From Phocoena phocoena (lineage: Eukaryota; Chordata; Mammalia; Artiodactyla; Phocoenidae), in contig NC_089234.1 of assembly GCF_963924675.1 (NCBI RefSeq), positions 23,093,668 through 23,157,667 of the forward strand: a DNA stretch of 64,000 nucleotides, given 5' to 3'. The notes under the pieces were generated by a model. That model had not been told where the DNA came from. It saw only the letters and a list, made by a program, of their open reading frames with translations, and ran no database searches. Of this stretch, positions 1 through 10,899 are shown in pieces; position 1 is the stretch's first letter, and every line of letters begins with the position of its first letter. The translations under genes and the position numbers were made by a program.

Positions 1-1105
1 TCCAAAAAAATCTCTAGAAATGACTAGAACCATAATTTATGTAAGAAAAGTGTCTGGCTTGACTGTGTTTTGGCATATGTGAACCTGTTATTCTCATAGC
101 AGCTTTGATGGAAATGCATGGAAAAATTAGTTTCTATCTATGCCTCTGACCCGCCTTGAGGGCCTTCTCTTTATCTACATGTTTTAAGAAGCAAAACTAG
201 ATAGAATTGGGAGTTGTCTCTACATGGGCCGACTTTCAGTATTAAAGGGTGCTTCTCATTTGATGATTGCTTCCAATAAAATAGAAATTGAAGTATTCTC
301 CTATAGCATTTGGGAATGGTGATTTTGTTCTAGTGCTTTTATTGATTTGACTGTGTCTTTTTCAAGAATGCTATTGCCTTTAAATGCTTTAACTAAGTAA
401 AATAAGTTAAAACAACAGTGATGATTAGCTGTTCGATGGGATTGGGAAAAAAAGCACAGGCAGGTCAGGGCATTAATAATGAATGGGCATTTTCAGAGTG
501 TTCAAAGAGCAGGGATGTTCTACAGAGTAACATCAAGTTTTCTCTATTATCTATTTGGGATTCATATGTGAAGTTGACAGAGACTGATTACATATCCATC
601 ATGCCCTTACCTGTATTAATCTGCTTTACTTTAGAGTAGCCTAAAAACCACTTACACACAGCACCTGGCAGAGAACAGCCCTCTTAGAGAGCGCTCAATA
701 TATTTAAACATTTGATGCCAGCTGTCTGGTAAAGTGAGTTGAAACACAGCCTAAAGTTTGGGGTGAATGAGGAGTATAGAGGAGTGGTTAAGACGACTGG
801 TCCTATCAACACAATTCCTGCTTTTAAGTATGACTGCTGTTTACTAACTCTGACCTGTTTCCCTATCTGTGCAATGAAAACACAAGTATTGTTGATGCTC
901 ATATTTTCATACAAATACCACTCAAGTCCACTTAGACATGGAGTTTTTCAACAAACACATATATCTACTGTAAATGTATTTTCTCTTCCTTATGATTTTC
1001 CTAATAACATTTTATTTTCTGTAGCTTACTTGTAGGAATACAGTATATGCCTATAGCATACAAAATATATGCTAGTTGACTATGTTACTGTTAAAGCTTC
1101 TTTCT
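1..1105. other. Unique intergenic DNA, no gene recognised
   Basis: AT-rich single-copy-looking sequence. The open frames in it are short, have no recognisable domain and lack credible initiation or splice context. No repeat family is recognised with confidence. Confidence 0.6.
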
Positions 1106-1109
1106 GGTC

Positions 1110-1219
1110 AACAGTAGACTGTTGACCAGCTTTGGGGGAGTCAAAAGTTCTATGTGGATTTTCAACTGCATGGGGCATCAGCCCCCCTAACCCACACATT
1201 GTTCAAGAGTCAATTGTAG
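1110..1219 (-). mobile_element. Tigger-type DNA transposon end (fragment)
   Basis: The stretch ending GTTCAAGAGTCAATTGTA resembles the terminal inverted repeat and subterminal part of mammalian Tigger (TcMar) elements, whose ends read roughly CAGTTGACCCTTGAAC. The segment just inside (GGATTTTCAACTGCATGGGG) also fits the family. Only one end is visible and it is old and diverged. Family assignment is from memory. Confidence 0.55.
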
Positions 1220-1291
1220 TACTAACCTTATGGAGTTGTAATGAGACAAATAACATAGTACAAGCAAAATGCTTATAAGAAACAGTGCCTG

Positions 1292-1665
1292 CATATATGG
1301 AATCCAAAAAATCGGTACTGATGAGCCTAGTGGCAGGGCAGGAATAAAGGCACAGACGTAGAGAACAGACTTGAGGACACGGGGGTTGGGGAAGGCAAGC
1401 TGGGACGAAATGAGAGAGCAGCACTGACATATATACACTACCAAATGTAAAATGGATGGATAGTGGCAAGCTGCTGCATAGCACAGGGAGATCAGCTCGG
1501 TGCTTTGTGACCACCTAGAGGGGTGGGATAGGGAGGGTGGTGGGGAGACGCAAGAGGGAGGGGACATGGGGACGTATGTATACATATAGCTGATTTACTT
1601 TGTTATACAGCAGAAACTAACACACCATTATAAAGCAATTATACTCCAATAAAGAAAAAAAAAAA
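1292..1665 (+). mobile_element. 5'-truncated LINE-1 (3'UTR only)
   Basis: This L1 3'UTR parallels the 3' end of the full-length L1 at 40.9-41.2 kb: a 'GATCAGCTCGGTGCTTTGTGA' block, 'AGCAGAAACTAACACACC', then ATACTCCAATAAAG and a poly(A). It is flanked by an imperfect TSD, AAGAAACAGTGCCTG at 1277-1291 and AAGAACAGCGCCTG at 1666-1679. That marks target-primed insertion with severe 5' truncation. Divergence from the full-length copy is modest, so it is fairly young. No coding capacity. Confidence 0.92.
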
Positions 1666-1679
1666 AAGAACAGCGCCTG

Positions 1680-2159
1680 GAAAAGAGAAAGTACCCGATC
1701 GATGTTATTTATTACTATAGTTCAGAGACGTCATGGATATTTTTCTTGGTGTCTAAGTGACAGCCTGTTTTTTCTGGTTTTTTAACAGGCAGTCATGAGA
1801 GGACAGATTCTTTCTACACAGGATATTTGAAAAACAGAAAAATCACAAGGACCACTAACAAGAGGTGGTACTAGGGCTCAGATAGATCACAAGACCAAGT
1901 CTAATGCCCAACTCCCTCCCCTTCTGTTGTTTGTCTTTAATAAGGATATAAAGCCCTCTCCTCTTCTCCTGTGAGCACATTGGTTTTCTGCAACTATATG
2001 TGGTTGAGATTAGGTAGCAAGTGAACTGTGAGGAAACTAAAGATGAAAGCAAAGGAATCTTACTTGCATTGCTTTACTTTCTGCTGCCATTGGCCTCAAA
2101 CTGCAACATAAGGGACTCATTCAGTGTATCTCCAATCGAAGCGTGTGGGGTATGTAACT
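1680..2159. other. Unique intergenic DNA
   Basis: No recognisable gene or repeat. Short open frames on both strands are random. Confidence 0.5.
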
Positions 2160-2412
2160 GGTGTAATGGTCACCGCTTGGGTTTGTAATAGTTTCTATGA
2201 GCTTGAGTCTTGAGTTCACCACTTGTTAATTTTGTCAATTTGGACAATTCGTTGGTCTCTGTAAACATCAGTGGTAGAATCTGCTGGTCTGAAACAGGGA
2301 CGTTGATGATACCAGTTTATTGGGTTGGTGTAAGGACTAAATGGGGTGATGCATGCAGTATACTCAGCAGAGTACGTGCTTATGCATAAATGCTCAATAA
2401 ACTTTGGCTATT
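2160..2412 (+). repeat. MIR SINE relic
   Basis: Diverged MIR in plus orientation. A 'TTGAGTTCACCACTTGTTAA' segment stands for the tRNA-like and core parts. The 3' end, ATGCTCAATAAACTTTGGCT, matches the LINE2-like MIR tail. Ancient, mammal-wide. Confidence 0.5.
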
Positions 2413-2448
2413 AACTTTCAGTCTGTGAATAGCAAACTAAATAGCATT

Positions 2449-2795
2449 TGTTTTTTATCTATTTTTTAATGAATTTTTAGTGGAGTATGGTTGCTTTACA
2501 ATGTTGTGTTAGCCTCTACCACACAACAGCATGAATCAGCCACGCACATACACATATCCCCTCCCGTTTGGACTTCCCTCCCATTTAGGTCACCACAGTG
2601 CATTAGGTAGAGTTCCCTGTGCTATACAGTGTGTTCCCATCAGTTGTCTATTTTATACATAGTATCAATAATATATACTTGTCAATCCCAGTCTTCCAAT
2701 TCCTCCCACCCCACCTCTTTCCCCCTTGGTATCCATACATTTGTTCTCTACGTCTGTGTCTCTATTTCTGCTTTGCAAATAAGATCATCTATACC
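2449..2795 (-). mobile_element. 5'-truncated LINE-1 3' end, minus strand
   Basis: Read on the minus strand this is an L1 3'UTR: 'CTACGTCTGTGTCTCTATTT' and 'GTTCCCTGTGCTATACAG' on the plus strand are complements of standard L1 3'UTR blocks, and the TTTTTTA run at the left is the reversed A-rich tail. Flanks AACTAAATAGCATT (2435-2448) and AACTAAATAGCCTT (2796-2809) form a 14-bp TSD with one mismatch. Confidence 0.85.
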
Positions 2796-2809
2796 AACTA
2801 AATAGCCTT

Positions 2810-4839
2810 CGTAAAGCAGCACTGACAATTAAAAATAAAACACACACATATAAATCCCTATAAGATGTTTTACTGGTAGTTAACATTGGACAATAGAGCT
2901 ATAGAAGAAAATTTAAGTATCTACTACTTTCTCTCAAAATTAAATTCTTAGAACAGTTTTTTAAACTGAGAATTCAAACTAATTTTCTTCCACTAAACTG
3001 TTTCCTGATCAATACATTTTAGTAACTACATAACGCTATGGCAAATTCTTCAGTCATCGTTAATTTGAACAGTGCTTCTCAAATTTGGACTATCATGCAA
3101 ATTATATAGGGGCTTTTAGATACAGATTTCTGTAATCTATTTTAAGAAATCATAAAATCTGAATCCGTAAGTTCCAGAAACCTGTTGTGAAAAACTTCTA
3201 TAATTGATTCCAATGACTTGTCAGATGTTGACCCCCTAAATTAGATCATGTCTCTCAGGTCTGAAGTCTATGTATTTTCTTCATTTTATGCTCATTTCAT
3301 CAAATATAGTTAATTATTTGTGTAAAGTATCTGTTACCTATAATATTTCCTTTCTCTTTAGCTTGCACTCGTCTAAATCATAATTCATGGCACCTAAGCT
3401 GTCACTGCTGCAGCTTCACAGCTGTCACTCTACCTGTGGTATCTTTGTATCCGAAGGTATCATTCCTTAAGGGCTCAGCAATCTCAACACCATTTCCTTT
3501 GCAGTTAGCTAAACAGTATCTTGTAGCTGAGATGATCAGGCAAGAAGAGAGCACGGGCTAACTACTGGAAATGTGACAGTGAAATGATGTTTATATCTAG
3601 TAAATGCTCTAAAACAAATAAGATAATACAATATGACAGCCAGTTACAAATAAACAAATACCAGTGGCTTTCCTATAAACCATAGATAATCCCATAAAAT
3701 ATATAAGAGAACAAGGTATTATTCACTGAAACTATTAACCCTCAGTGCTAGAGTAGAGCTGGGTTCTAAACGGAGGTTGGAAGAATGGCACTCAGCTCTA
3801 CTCTCCAGAAGCAGATCAGCTGATATGCAGAGCTAACAAAGCCTCTCCTGAATGCATCCTAGTAGCTCCTGTCCTTCACTTATGAACTCAGTCTAAGAGA
3901 CCATGTGGAAAAGAGGATTCACACTCTTCCATTCTTCTTAACTTCTCTGTTAGTAAAGACACATTTTGGTAAGAGTAACCTAGCATGCAGATACCATGTG
4001 GCTTCAATTTGCATCATAAATTAACTTTTTTGATATGGAGATGTGGATCCAAGGAGTTAAAAAGAATTTTTAACCCAAAATCTAGCATTTTATCTCTCTT
4101 AGAAAAAAATATTCATCTACATATTTTTGTTTTCTTTACATTGTTTTCTAATAGAAAGATACAATCTTTCTTAAAAGACGAATATCTCCATTTCTTGAGA
4201 ACTAGAAGTATGTGTAATGTATACCACATGTATTATGTTGTATACACTATACAACATCTATGTATAAATGTTATACATAGAAATATGTATAACATTTAAC
4301 TGCAGAGTGTATATGTACATGTTTTCTATCACTGAGGTTTCAAAAATCCAAAGACGAGTTGTTCAGCTCAGACATCTAGATAGAATACATCTATGTGGGG
4401 CTATTTGCAGCTGCTAAATTTGGTGTGATGCCCAAGTTGCCTTTCCTTTATTTCACTACTGGATAAAAGAGGGAATTAGTGATCCTCTGCCTCACTGGAT
4501 AATACAGTAATTCATTTTGGGGGGTTGTTTTGCTACTGCTTTGCAAATTGTAAAATGGTGTGTAGTGAAATTAAGGGGGATGAACGTTGCTGTAAGTATT
4601 AAAGAAATTTAAGGTGAAGAATGGGAATACAATAGTCCAAGGATTCAAGGAAACTTACATGGAGAAGTGGGAGTTTGAACTGGACCTTGATAGTTGGAGA
4701 TCCTTTGAATTCACAAGGATTTCCATTTAGGAAGATCAGTGTTGCATGGCATTGGATATAAGCACTGAACATGGTTCAAGTTAAATGGTTCATATATTTA
4801 AAGAAATGGTTTCTTATTTGATTGTTAGTTGCTTACTTT
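2810..4839. other. Unique DNA, no gene; weak MER5-like piece near 3069-3190
   Basis: No coding exon recognised. The 'CAGTGCTTCTCAAATTTGGA' stretch at about 3069 recalls the start of a MER5-type hAT element but decays quickly. Two AT-rich perfect hairpins at 4235-4297 are listed separately. Confidence 0.4.
4235..4297. repeat. Two adjacent perfect AT-rich inverted repeats
   Basis: Arms 4235-4244 and 4248-4257 (ATGTTGTATA / TATACAACAT) enclose a 3-nt loop. Arms 4266-4279 and 4284-4297 (AAATGTTATACATA / TATGTATAACATTT) are perfect 14-mers around a GAAA loop. Both could extrude as cruciforms or fold in RNA. No transposon ends are evident. Confidence 0.85.
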
Positions 4840-4903
4840 TTCTGTTTACATTTTAATTGAGGTATATCATAACATGCACAAATCTTGAGTGTAGAGCTTG
4901 GTG

Positions 4904-4940
<37 letters not shown>

Positions 4941-5800
4941 TACACACACATACACACACACAAATACCTGTGTAATTGTCAAAAAGATGGAGGATATAGA
5001 AACCTCCAGCACTCTATTTTGCTCCCTTGTACATCTTTCCAGGCAATATCCAGCCACCAACCAAATACTGTGAATTCTGTTACACAGAATAATTTCACCT
5101 GTTCTTCACCTCTGTAGGCAAGACATCATGTAATGCATACTCTTTTGTGTCTAGTTTCTTTCATCCATACAATGCCTATGATATATATCCTTGTCATTGC
5201 ACATAGCTCTAGATTGTTCAGTTTAATTACTGTATAGTATTCCATTGTATGAATAAAAAAGTTATTTATTCATTTTCTGGATGATAGACATTTAGACCAC
5301 TTTTTTTTCAGTTTGGTTCATTTGTAAAATTCTTGTAATTGTCCTTCAATGGACTTATGCTTTTATTTCTTTTGGGAATTATGGGTGGATTTTCTGGGTC
5401 GTAAGGTAAGCATATGTTTCACTGTTATTGAAATTGCCAGTTTTCCAAAAGAGTTATAAAAATTAATTTTCCCAGCAGCAATGTATGAGATAAGATCTCC
5501 AGTGCCCCTTAACCTTCATCAACAGTATGGTCAGTCTTTTGAATTTTAACAAATTTAGAATTATCATCTCTTCCTGGTGGATTTACCCTTCTGTCCTTAT
5601 GAAATAGCCCTCCATAATTCTAGAAGTATGTAGTATGTTAATAGACTAATGAATTGGATTCTAAATTAATGATTAATTAATGAGTTGACTAATATGTCTC
5701 CTATTAGTATAACTGCCCAAGTTTTCTTTTGGTTAACGTTTACAAAGTCGTATCTTTTTCAATCCTCTGTTCTGTGTCCTTTATTTAAAATGTTTCCCCT
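4840..5800 (-). mobile_element. Ancient LINE-1 (L1M-type) relic, minus strand
   Basis: The plus strand carries the complement of old L1 3'UTR and ORF2: 'TTTAATTGAGGTATATCATA' at the left, then 'GTATAGTATTCCATTGTATG' and 'GTCCTTCAATGGAC', down to 'TTTTGGTTAACGTTTACAAA' near 5730. It is degraded by indels and interrupted by a TA/CA microsatellite at 4904-4962. No open frame remains. Confidence 0.75.
4904..4962. repeat. (TA)n(CA)n microsatellite
   Basis: ATATATATATA followed by a CA run with two T interruptions, inside the ancient L1 relic. Confidence 0.98.
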
Positions 5801-5810
5801 TCTCTTCAGT

Positions 5811-5914
5811 TAGTGGTGCTGGGAAAACTGGACAGCTACATGTAAAAGAATGAAATTAGAACACTCCCTAACACCATACACAAAAATAAACTCAAAATGG
5901 ATTAAAGACTTTCT
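5811..5914 (+). mobile_element. Internal LINE-1 ORF2 fragment without 3' end
   Basis: About 100 bp ('GTGCTGGGAAAACTGGACAG' through 'CTCAAAATGGATTAAAGAC') nearly matches ORF2 of the full-length L1 at 39833-39927. It stops on both sides, with no downstream ORF2, 3'UTR or poly(A). Ordinary L1 insertions keep the 3' end, so this is either a deletion remnant or an L1 segment captured during repair. Confidence 0.85.
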
Positions 5915-6089
5915 GATGCCTTCAGACAGCCATATTTTATTTCATTCAGCTTTAGTAGTTGCTCCCTGTAGAAAAATTTGATAAAAGCTACTCTGCCTTA
6001 GCTGAAAGCGAAAGTCACTTGTAGGCTTTTTAATTTTGTCAAGCAATCAGGTGTCAAGGTGGTCAACTAGGACAATGGGCCAAAGTGAA

Positions 6090-6650
6090 TGTAACAATCA
6101 AACTTTTATTCACTTACTATAACAGTGCAAGCAAGGGGCAAAATTAAGCTCTGGCTCCCCAATGTTCCATTTGTCCTCACAGAACAGTACCAGGCAAGGG
6201 TCAGGTGGATGCAGCACAGACAGAGGGGACTGTCTGCAGAGGAGCCTGCAACAAAGGATCATTTATGGACTCACAGTCAGAAGAGAGGGAGGTGGGGAAG
6301 GGCTAGAAATGGAAAGTTCTGAGCCCAAGTGGAGAAAAATATCTCAGCTGAGGCTCCCAAAAAAGTGATGTTGGTGGAGGTCCCTGAGAAGTACCTCACT
6401 TGAGGCCCCCAGTAAGAGGCCTCTGAATGGAGGGCTGAGTTCTTAAAAGCAGCTCCCTCCAGAAAACTTCCATGCACTGGCTGTACACCAAGTTTGGTGT
6501 GGGGAGGGCAACTTCTCCCATGAATCTTGCCAGGCAAATCCTTGTAATTGCCTATGATCCAGTCTGAAAGATCACACATAGGCCTAGGGCTGGATTCCTC
6601 CATAAGAATAGTGTTCCATCTGTACACACTCCTCATTTTCCTCCATGTTT
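6090..6650 (-). mobile_element. Possible ERV LTR, minus strand
   Basis: The minus strand ends with GTGAATAAAAGTTTGATTGT-TACA, which looks like an LTR polyadenylation region and CA terminus; the plus strand starts TGTAACAATC at 6090. The upstream part is GC-richer than its surroundings, as LTR U3 regions often are. No target duplication or matching far end was found, so family and outer boundary are uncertain. The 119-codon minus frame inside (6277-6636) shows no known domain. Confidence 0.35.
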
Positions 6651-6868
6651 ACTTTCCATTATTTTTGCTGTTATTGTTGTTAAGTAGCTCTCTATAGCCT
6701 ACTTGACTAAGTACATACCGTTTCCTCATGAGTCATTAGTCCTCTCTCCCTATGCAGACAATTCCATGCATTGATAATCCAGGCTCTATTTGTAGAATCT
6801 GTTAGCTTCGTCCAACATCAATTTTTTACGGACATTAAAATTCAGTTTCTATATATGTTTTAAATAGT

Positions 6869-6893
6869 ATATATATACATATATATATATATA
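6869..6893. repeat. (TA)n microsatellite
   Basis: Short TA run interrupted by one CA. Confidence 0.95.
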
Positions 6894-6899
6894 ACAACA

Positions 6900-7653
6900 A
6901 GTTTATATATTAACAAGTTTGATAGATTATTCTCTGAGAGAAATTCTATAGAGAGATAACTTTAGTCTATTAGTGGAATGTTAGAGAAATAAAGTTTATA
7001 AACTTCTAAGTCTACAGGAGTTTATCATCATCTTGATTGTTTTCTTTACTGCTTCCTCTTAAAGGAGAAAGTCTTAGAATCAGCTGACCCTGAATGACAC
7101 TGTTTAAGGTTTCTCTGTTCAAACTCTGAGTATTTCCTCTTAACTTCTGCTCACCTCTTAGGGGATTTAGTCAGCCCAGGAATCCGACATAGTGCATGTC
7201 CTCTATAGTGTGATGCAACTTCCAGTGGTGGTGTGGCATGGCTCATTTTCCGGTCATTAAACAAGAGAAAAATAATTTTAAATTTTATAGAAGAAATACT
7301 GTGCAGCAGCTATACAGTATGCCATCGTATGCAGTGAAGGCAATCACATCTGCTACTCTGCACGAGAAGCTTTCCCCCAAATCTGCTTTCGTTTCTGTTA
7401 GTGCAGCAGCAGCATTGCTTCTGTATCCGTTTTCTAATACGTATACAATTGGAGGAAATAATGAGATTTGGAGATGTACTGATCGTGTAACCTATAGCTA
7501 AAGCTCCATGACCTAGTAACTCTCAACTTCTTCCTGTATTTTAACATTTCAGCAAAATAAAAATGGCACCCACTTGACCCCCAACTTCTCCCACAGCACA
7601 CAGACCCCTTGTCTGGTTTAATCGTGAGCTGGAGTTGTTCTACAATATTAATC
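6900..7653. other. Unique intergenic DNA
   Basis: No repeat recognised. The 7160-7500 part has balanced base use and several CpGs (for example CCGGTCATT, CATCGTATG, CACGAGAAG, TATCCG), unlike the AT-rich decay around it. The 87-codon plus frame at 7238-7501 has no domain I recognise and is probably chance. Confidence 0.4.
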
Positions 7654-7666
7654 AAAAAGGAGCAGG

Positions 7667-7869
7667 TACTGATACTATGCATAAAATAGACAACTAATGA
7701 GAACCTACTGTATAGCTCAGGGAACTCTACTCAATGCTCTGCGGTGACCTAAATGGGAAGGAAATCCAAGAGGGGATATATGTATACGTATGGCTGATTC
7801 ACTTCGCTGTACAGTAGAAATGAACACAACATTGTAAAGCAACCATACTCCAATAAAAATTAATTTTAA
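7667..7869 (+). mobile_element. 5'-truncated LINE-1 3' end
   Basis: About 200 bp of L1 3'UTR ('CTACTGTATAGCTCAGGGAA', 'TGTAAAGCAACCATACTCC', AATAAAAATTAA tail). It is flanked by a perfect 13-bp TSD AAAAAGGAGCAGG at 7654-7666 and 7870-7882. Confidence 0.93.
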
Positions 7870-7883
7870 AAAAAGGAGCAGGA

Positions 7884-8995
7884 AGGATATAGTCAGCTAT
7901 GGTGAGATCTTCAGGCTGCAGGTCAGTGTTGGCTGCTGTCATTGCAGCCTTGATGGTAGCTACAAACATACTTGGACAATACCATGAATGTGGAAGACAA
8001 GGTTAAATGTTCAGATCTGTACCTTTATCTTAGTTCCAACCCTTCCCCTGTATTTGATCACTGGTTCTGAGAACCAAGGTCTTTTTCAATGATCTTAGAG
8101 CCCCCAGAAACTAAGGAAGAGGGCAGAGTAAATATACTAAGATAAACACTCTACATAAAATTCAAGGTGTACGCGCATGGAGAGTGTCAGGAAAATGTTA
8201 GCAAAAGTATCTTGAACTTCTCCTATAAGCCTAAAATGAGGCTGACTTCTGTGTGACGTATTTCTTATCAAGCTTCAAACCTAAAGTTCAACTTAGTAGA
8301 AGGCAAGATGCTTCTTGGTCTTTCAAAACTAGTGAGAGGCCAGTTTTTCACTAGCCTGAGGTCAGAGATATTTCTACCATATCAGTTTTGAGGCTCCTGA
8401 GGTCAGAGGTATTTCTGCCATATCAGTTGTGTCTTTGCTCTTATATGCCACAGTGCCTTTCCAGGAATGATCACATAAAAGGAATTTAATATTTCTTTTT
8501 GAGGGGAGGATTCGCAAATATGCCTCAACCTTAAGTCCTACTTATAGGAATACAGATGTCATGGAATCGGAAGTTCTGAGGCCACCTTTCCTGAAGATCC
8601 AATCCCAAGGGCTCCTGAATTATTCTTCCGTTTTTCTTGGACACTGAACGACTTTAAGATGTCTTGTCATTTCATCACCATGCAATAGTTGGTTAGACCC
8701 CTAATTTCTATCGTTTTTGTGAGTGTGTACAGCTCAGCTCTAAATCTCAGACCATTCTGTATGCAGCCTGTTCAGCGGGCTCGTTAATTGCAGCACAAGA
8801 GGGTAAGCATTTGCAAATAAAGTATCTGTCCTCTCAAAATCAATGCCCAGAGCTTACAAATCTTAGAGTATGTAAACACAAGCAGTGCTATGTAAAGCAG
8901 ACATGGGCTCTAACCACAGCAGAGAGTTATTTTTGTGGAACTTTTTAGCAAGAATTACTGAAATAAAAATAATTCAGTGTGTTTTGGGGGGGAAG
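7884..8995. other. Unique DNA with a 41-bp tandem duplication
   Basis: No gene or dispersed repeat recognised apart from the tandem copy at 8355-8432. Confidence 0.5.
8355..8432. repeat. Two-copy tandem repeat, 41-bp unit
   Basis: CCTGAGGTCAGAGATATTTC... starts at 8355 and again at 8396 with about three differences. A simple local tandem duplication. Confidence 0.88.
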
Positions 8996-9018
8996 TTTTT
9001 TTTTTTTTTTTTTTTTTT
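8996..9018. repeat. (T)n tract
   Basis: Run of 23 T preceded by a G-run. It may be the reversed poly(A) of a minus-strand retroelement, possibly the old L1 that follows. Confidence 0.95.
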
Positions 9019-9089
9019 GCTAAGCATGCATTCCTTTGAAATAAAATCCATATTACTACAAAAGAGTAGACAAGTTTACAGCCAGATAA

Positions 9090-9465
9090 ATTTTCAAAAA
9101 GGAAACAAATTCCTCCAACACATACACAGATCAAGAAACAAAAATTATCAGCCCTCTAGAAGATCTCCCTCATCTCCCCTTCTATTTATTTATTACTACT
9201 CCCCTGGATAATCAGAATCCTTAACTTCTAACACCATAGATTAGCTTTGCCTATTTTTGAACTTCTATATAAATGCAATCATGTAGCATACCCTGTTTTG
9301 CTTCAGACTTATTTTGTTCAACATTGTGAAATTCATGTATCAATACATTTTTGCTTTACTATTAGTTTATTTATGCTCAATTCAGTCTAGTTTTTATTGT
9401 ATGAACATACCACAATTTATCCATTCTATTTTTTGACATTTGTATTGTCTTCAGTTTGGGGGCTG
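9090..9465 (-). mobile_element. Ancient LINE-1 relic, minus strand, first half
   Basis: The complement of old L1 3'UTR/ORF2 is visible: 'CTTCTAACACCATAGATTAG', 'TATAAATGCAATCATGTAGC', 'CAGTTTGGGGGCT'. The element resumes at about 10900 in the same orientation and at the next expected position. It is therefore one element split by the plus-strand L1 at 9468-10895. Confidence 0.8.
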
Positions 9466-9700
9466 CACAGGTCAATTAATCTTAGACAAAGGAGGCAAGA
9501 ATATATTGATACAGTGGGAAAATGACAGTCTCTTCAGCAAGTGGTACTGGGAAAGTTGGACAGCTACATGTAAATGAAGTTAGAACACACCCTCTCACCA
9601 TACACAAAAATAAACTCAAAATGGCTTAAAGACTTAAACATAAGACATGACACCATAAAACTCCTAAAAGAGATCACAGGAAGACATTCTCTGACATAAA

Positions 9701-10459
9701 TTGTACCAACGTTTTCTTAGGTCAGTCTCCCAAGGCAGTAGAAATAAAAACAAAAATAAACAAATGGGACACAATCAAACTCACAAGCTTTTTGCACAGC
9801 AAAATAAAAGACAACCTACAGAATGGGAAAAAATATTTGCAAACGATGTGACCAACAAGGGATTAGTCTCCAAAATATACAAACAGCTCATACAACTAAA
9901 TATAAAACAAGAAACAAATAACGCAATCAAAAAATGGGCAGAAGACCTAAACAGACACTTCTCCAAAGACATACAGATGGTCAATAGGCACAGGAAAAGA
10001 TGCTCAACATCCCTAATTATCAGAGAAATGCAAATAAAAACTACAGTGTGGTCTCATCTCACACCAGTCAGAATGGCCATCATTAAAAACTCTGCAAATA
10101 ACAAATGCTGGAGAGAGTGTGGAGAAAAGGGAAAGCTCCTACACTGTTGGTGGGAATGTAAGTTGATACAGCCACTATGGAGAACAGTATGGAGATTCCT
10201 TGGAAAATTAAAAATAGAATTGCCATATGCTCCAACAATCACATTCCTGGGCATATATCCAGACAAAACTCTAATCCCAAAAGATACATGCACCCCTATG
10301 TTCATAGCCACAGTTTTCACAATAGCCAAGACATGGAAACAACCTAAATGTCCATCCACAGATGAATGGACAAAGAAGATGTGGTACATATATGCAATGG
10401 AATACTACCCAGCTATAAAAAAGAAAGAAAGAATGTCATTTGCAGCAACAGGGATGTAA
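9701..10459 (+). pseudogene. LINE-1 ORF2 C-terminal remnant
   Basis: The open stretch of 252 codons corresponds to the C-terminal segment of L1 ORF2p, downstream of the reverse transcriptase. It keeps the cysteine-rich motif [18 protein letters not shown] (C-x3-C-x7-H-x4-C) and the final [14 protein letters not shown] block typical of the family. Upstream codons back to 9471 belong to the same protein in a shifted frame, so the copy has at least one indel. It lacks endonuclease and reverse transcriptase domains and any promoter. The initial Met is fortuitous. Dead retrotransposon coding sequence, not a host gene. Confidence 0.9.
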
Positions 10460-10766
10460 CTAGAGATTATCATACTAAGTCAAGTAAGTCAGAAAAAGAA
10501 AGTCAAATACCATATTATATCACTTATATGTGGAATGTAAAATATGACACAGATGAACCTAGTTATGAAGCAGAAACAGACTCACAGACATAGAGAACAG
10601 ACTTGTGGTTGCCAAGTGGGAGGGTATGGGATAGGGATGGAGTTGGAGGTTGGGGTTAGCCAATTATATATGGAATGGATAAATGACAAGGTCCTACCGT
10701 ATAACACAGGGAGCTATATTCAGTATCCTATGATAAACCATAATAGAAAAGAATATAAAAAAAGGA

Positions 10767-10820
10767 TGTATGTATATATATTTATGTATATATCTATATA
10801 TACACACACACATATATATG
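10767..10820. repeat. TA/CA-rich low-complexity tract
   Basis: TATATATATTTATGTATATA followed by CA repeats, within the L1 3'UTR. Confidence 0.9.
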
Positions 10821-10899
10821 AATCACTTTGCTGTACAGCAGAAATTAACACATTGTAAATCAACTATTCTTCAATCAAAAAGTAAATTAAAAAAATGAT

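Larger units (their letters stand above)
9468..10895 (+). mobile_element. 5'-truncated LINE-1 nested in older L1
   Basis: Carries the last third of ORF2, then a 3'UTR with a TA/CA tract (10767-10820) and an A-rich tail (AGTAAATTAAAAAAA). Its start matches ORF2 of the full-length element around 39.77 kb. It lies inside an older minus-strand L1, which dates it as the later arrival. I could not identify a TSD. Confidence 0.88.

Noticed and set aside
1187..1585. 132-codon minus-strand frame
   Set aside because: Antisense of an L1 3'UTR fragment and Tigger end.
6277..6636. 119-codon minus-strand frame as a possible gene
   Set aside because: Lies in LTR-like sequence, has no known domain and no splice or promoter context.
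8355..8432. Start of a CRISPR-like or satellite array
   Set aside because: Just two tandem copies with no spacers; a simple duplication in vertebrate DNA.
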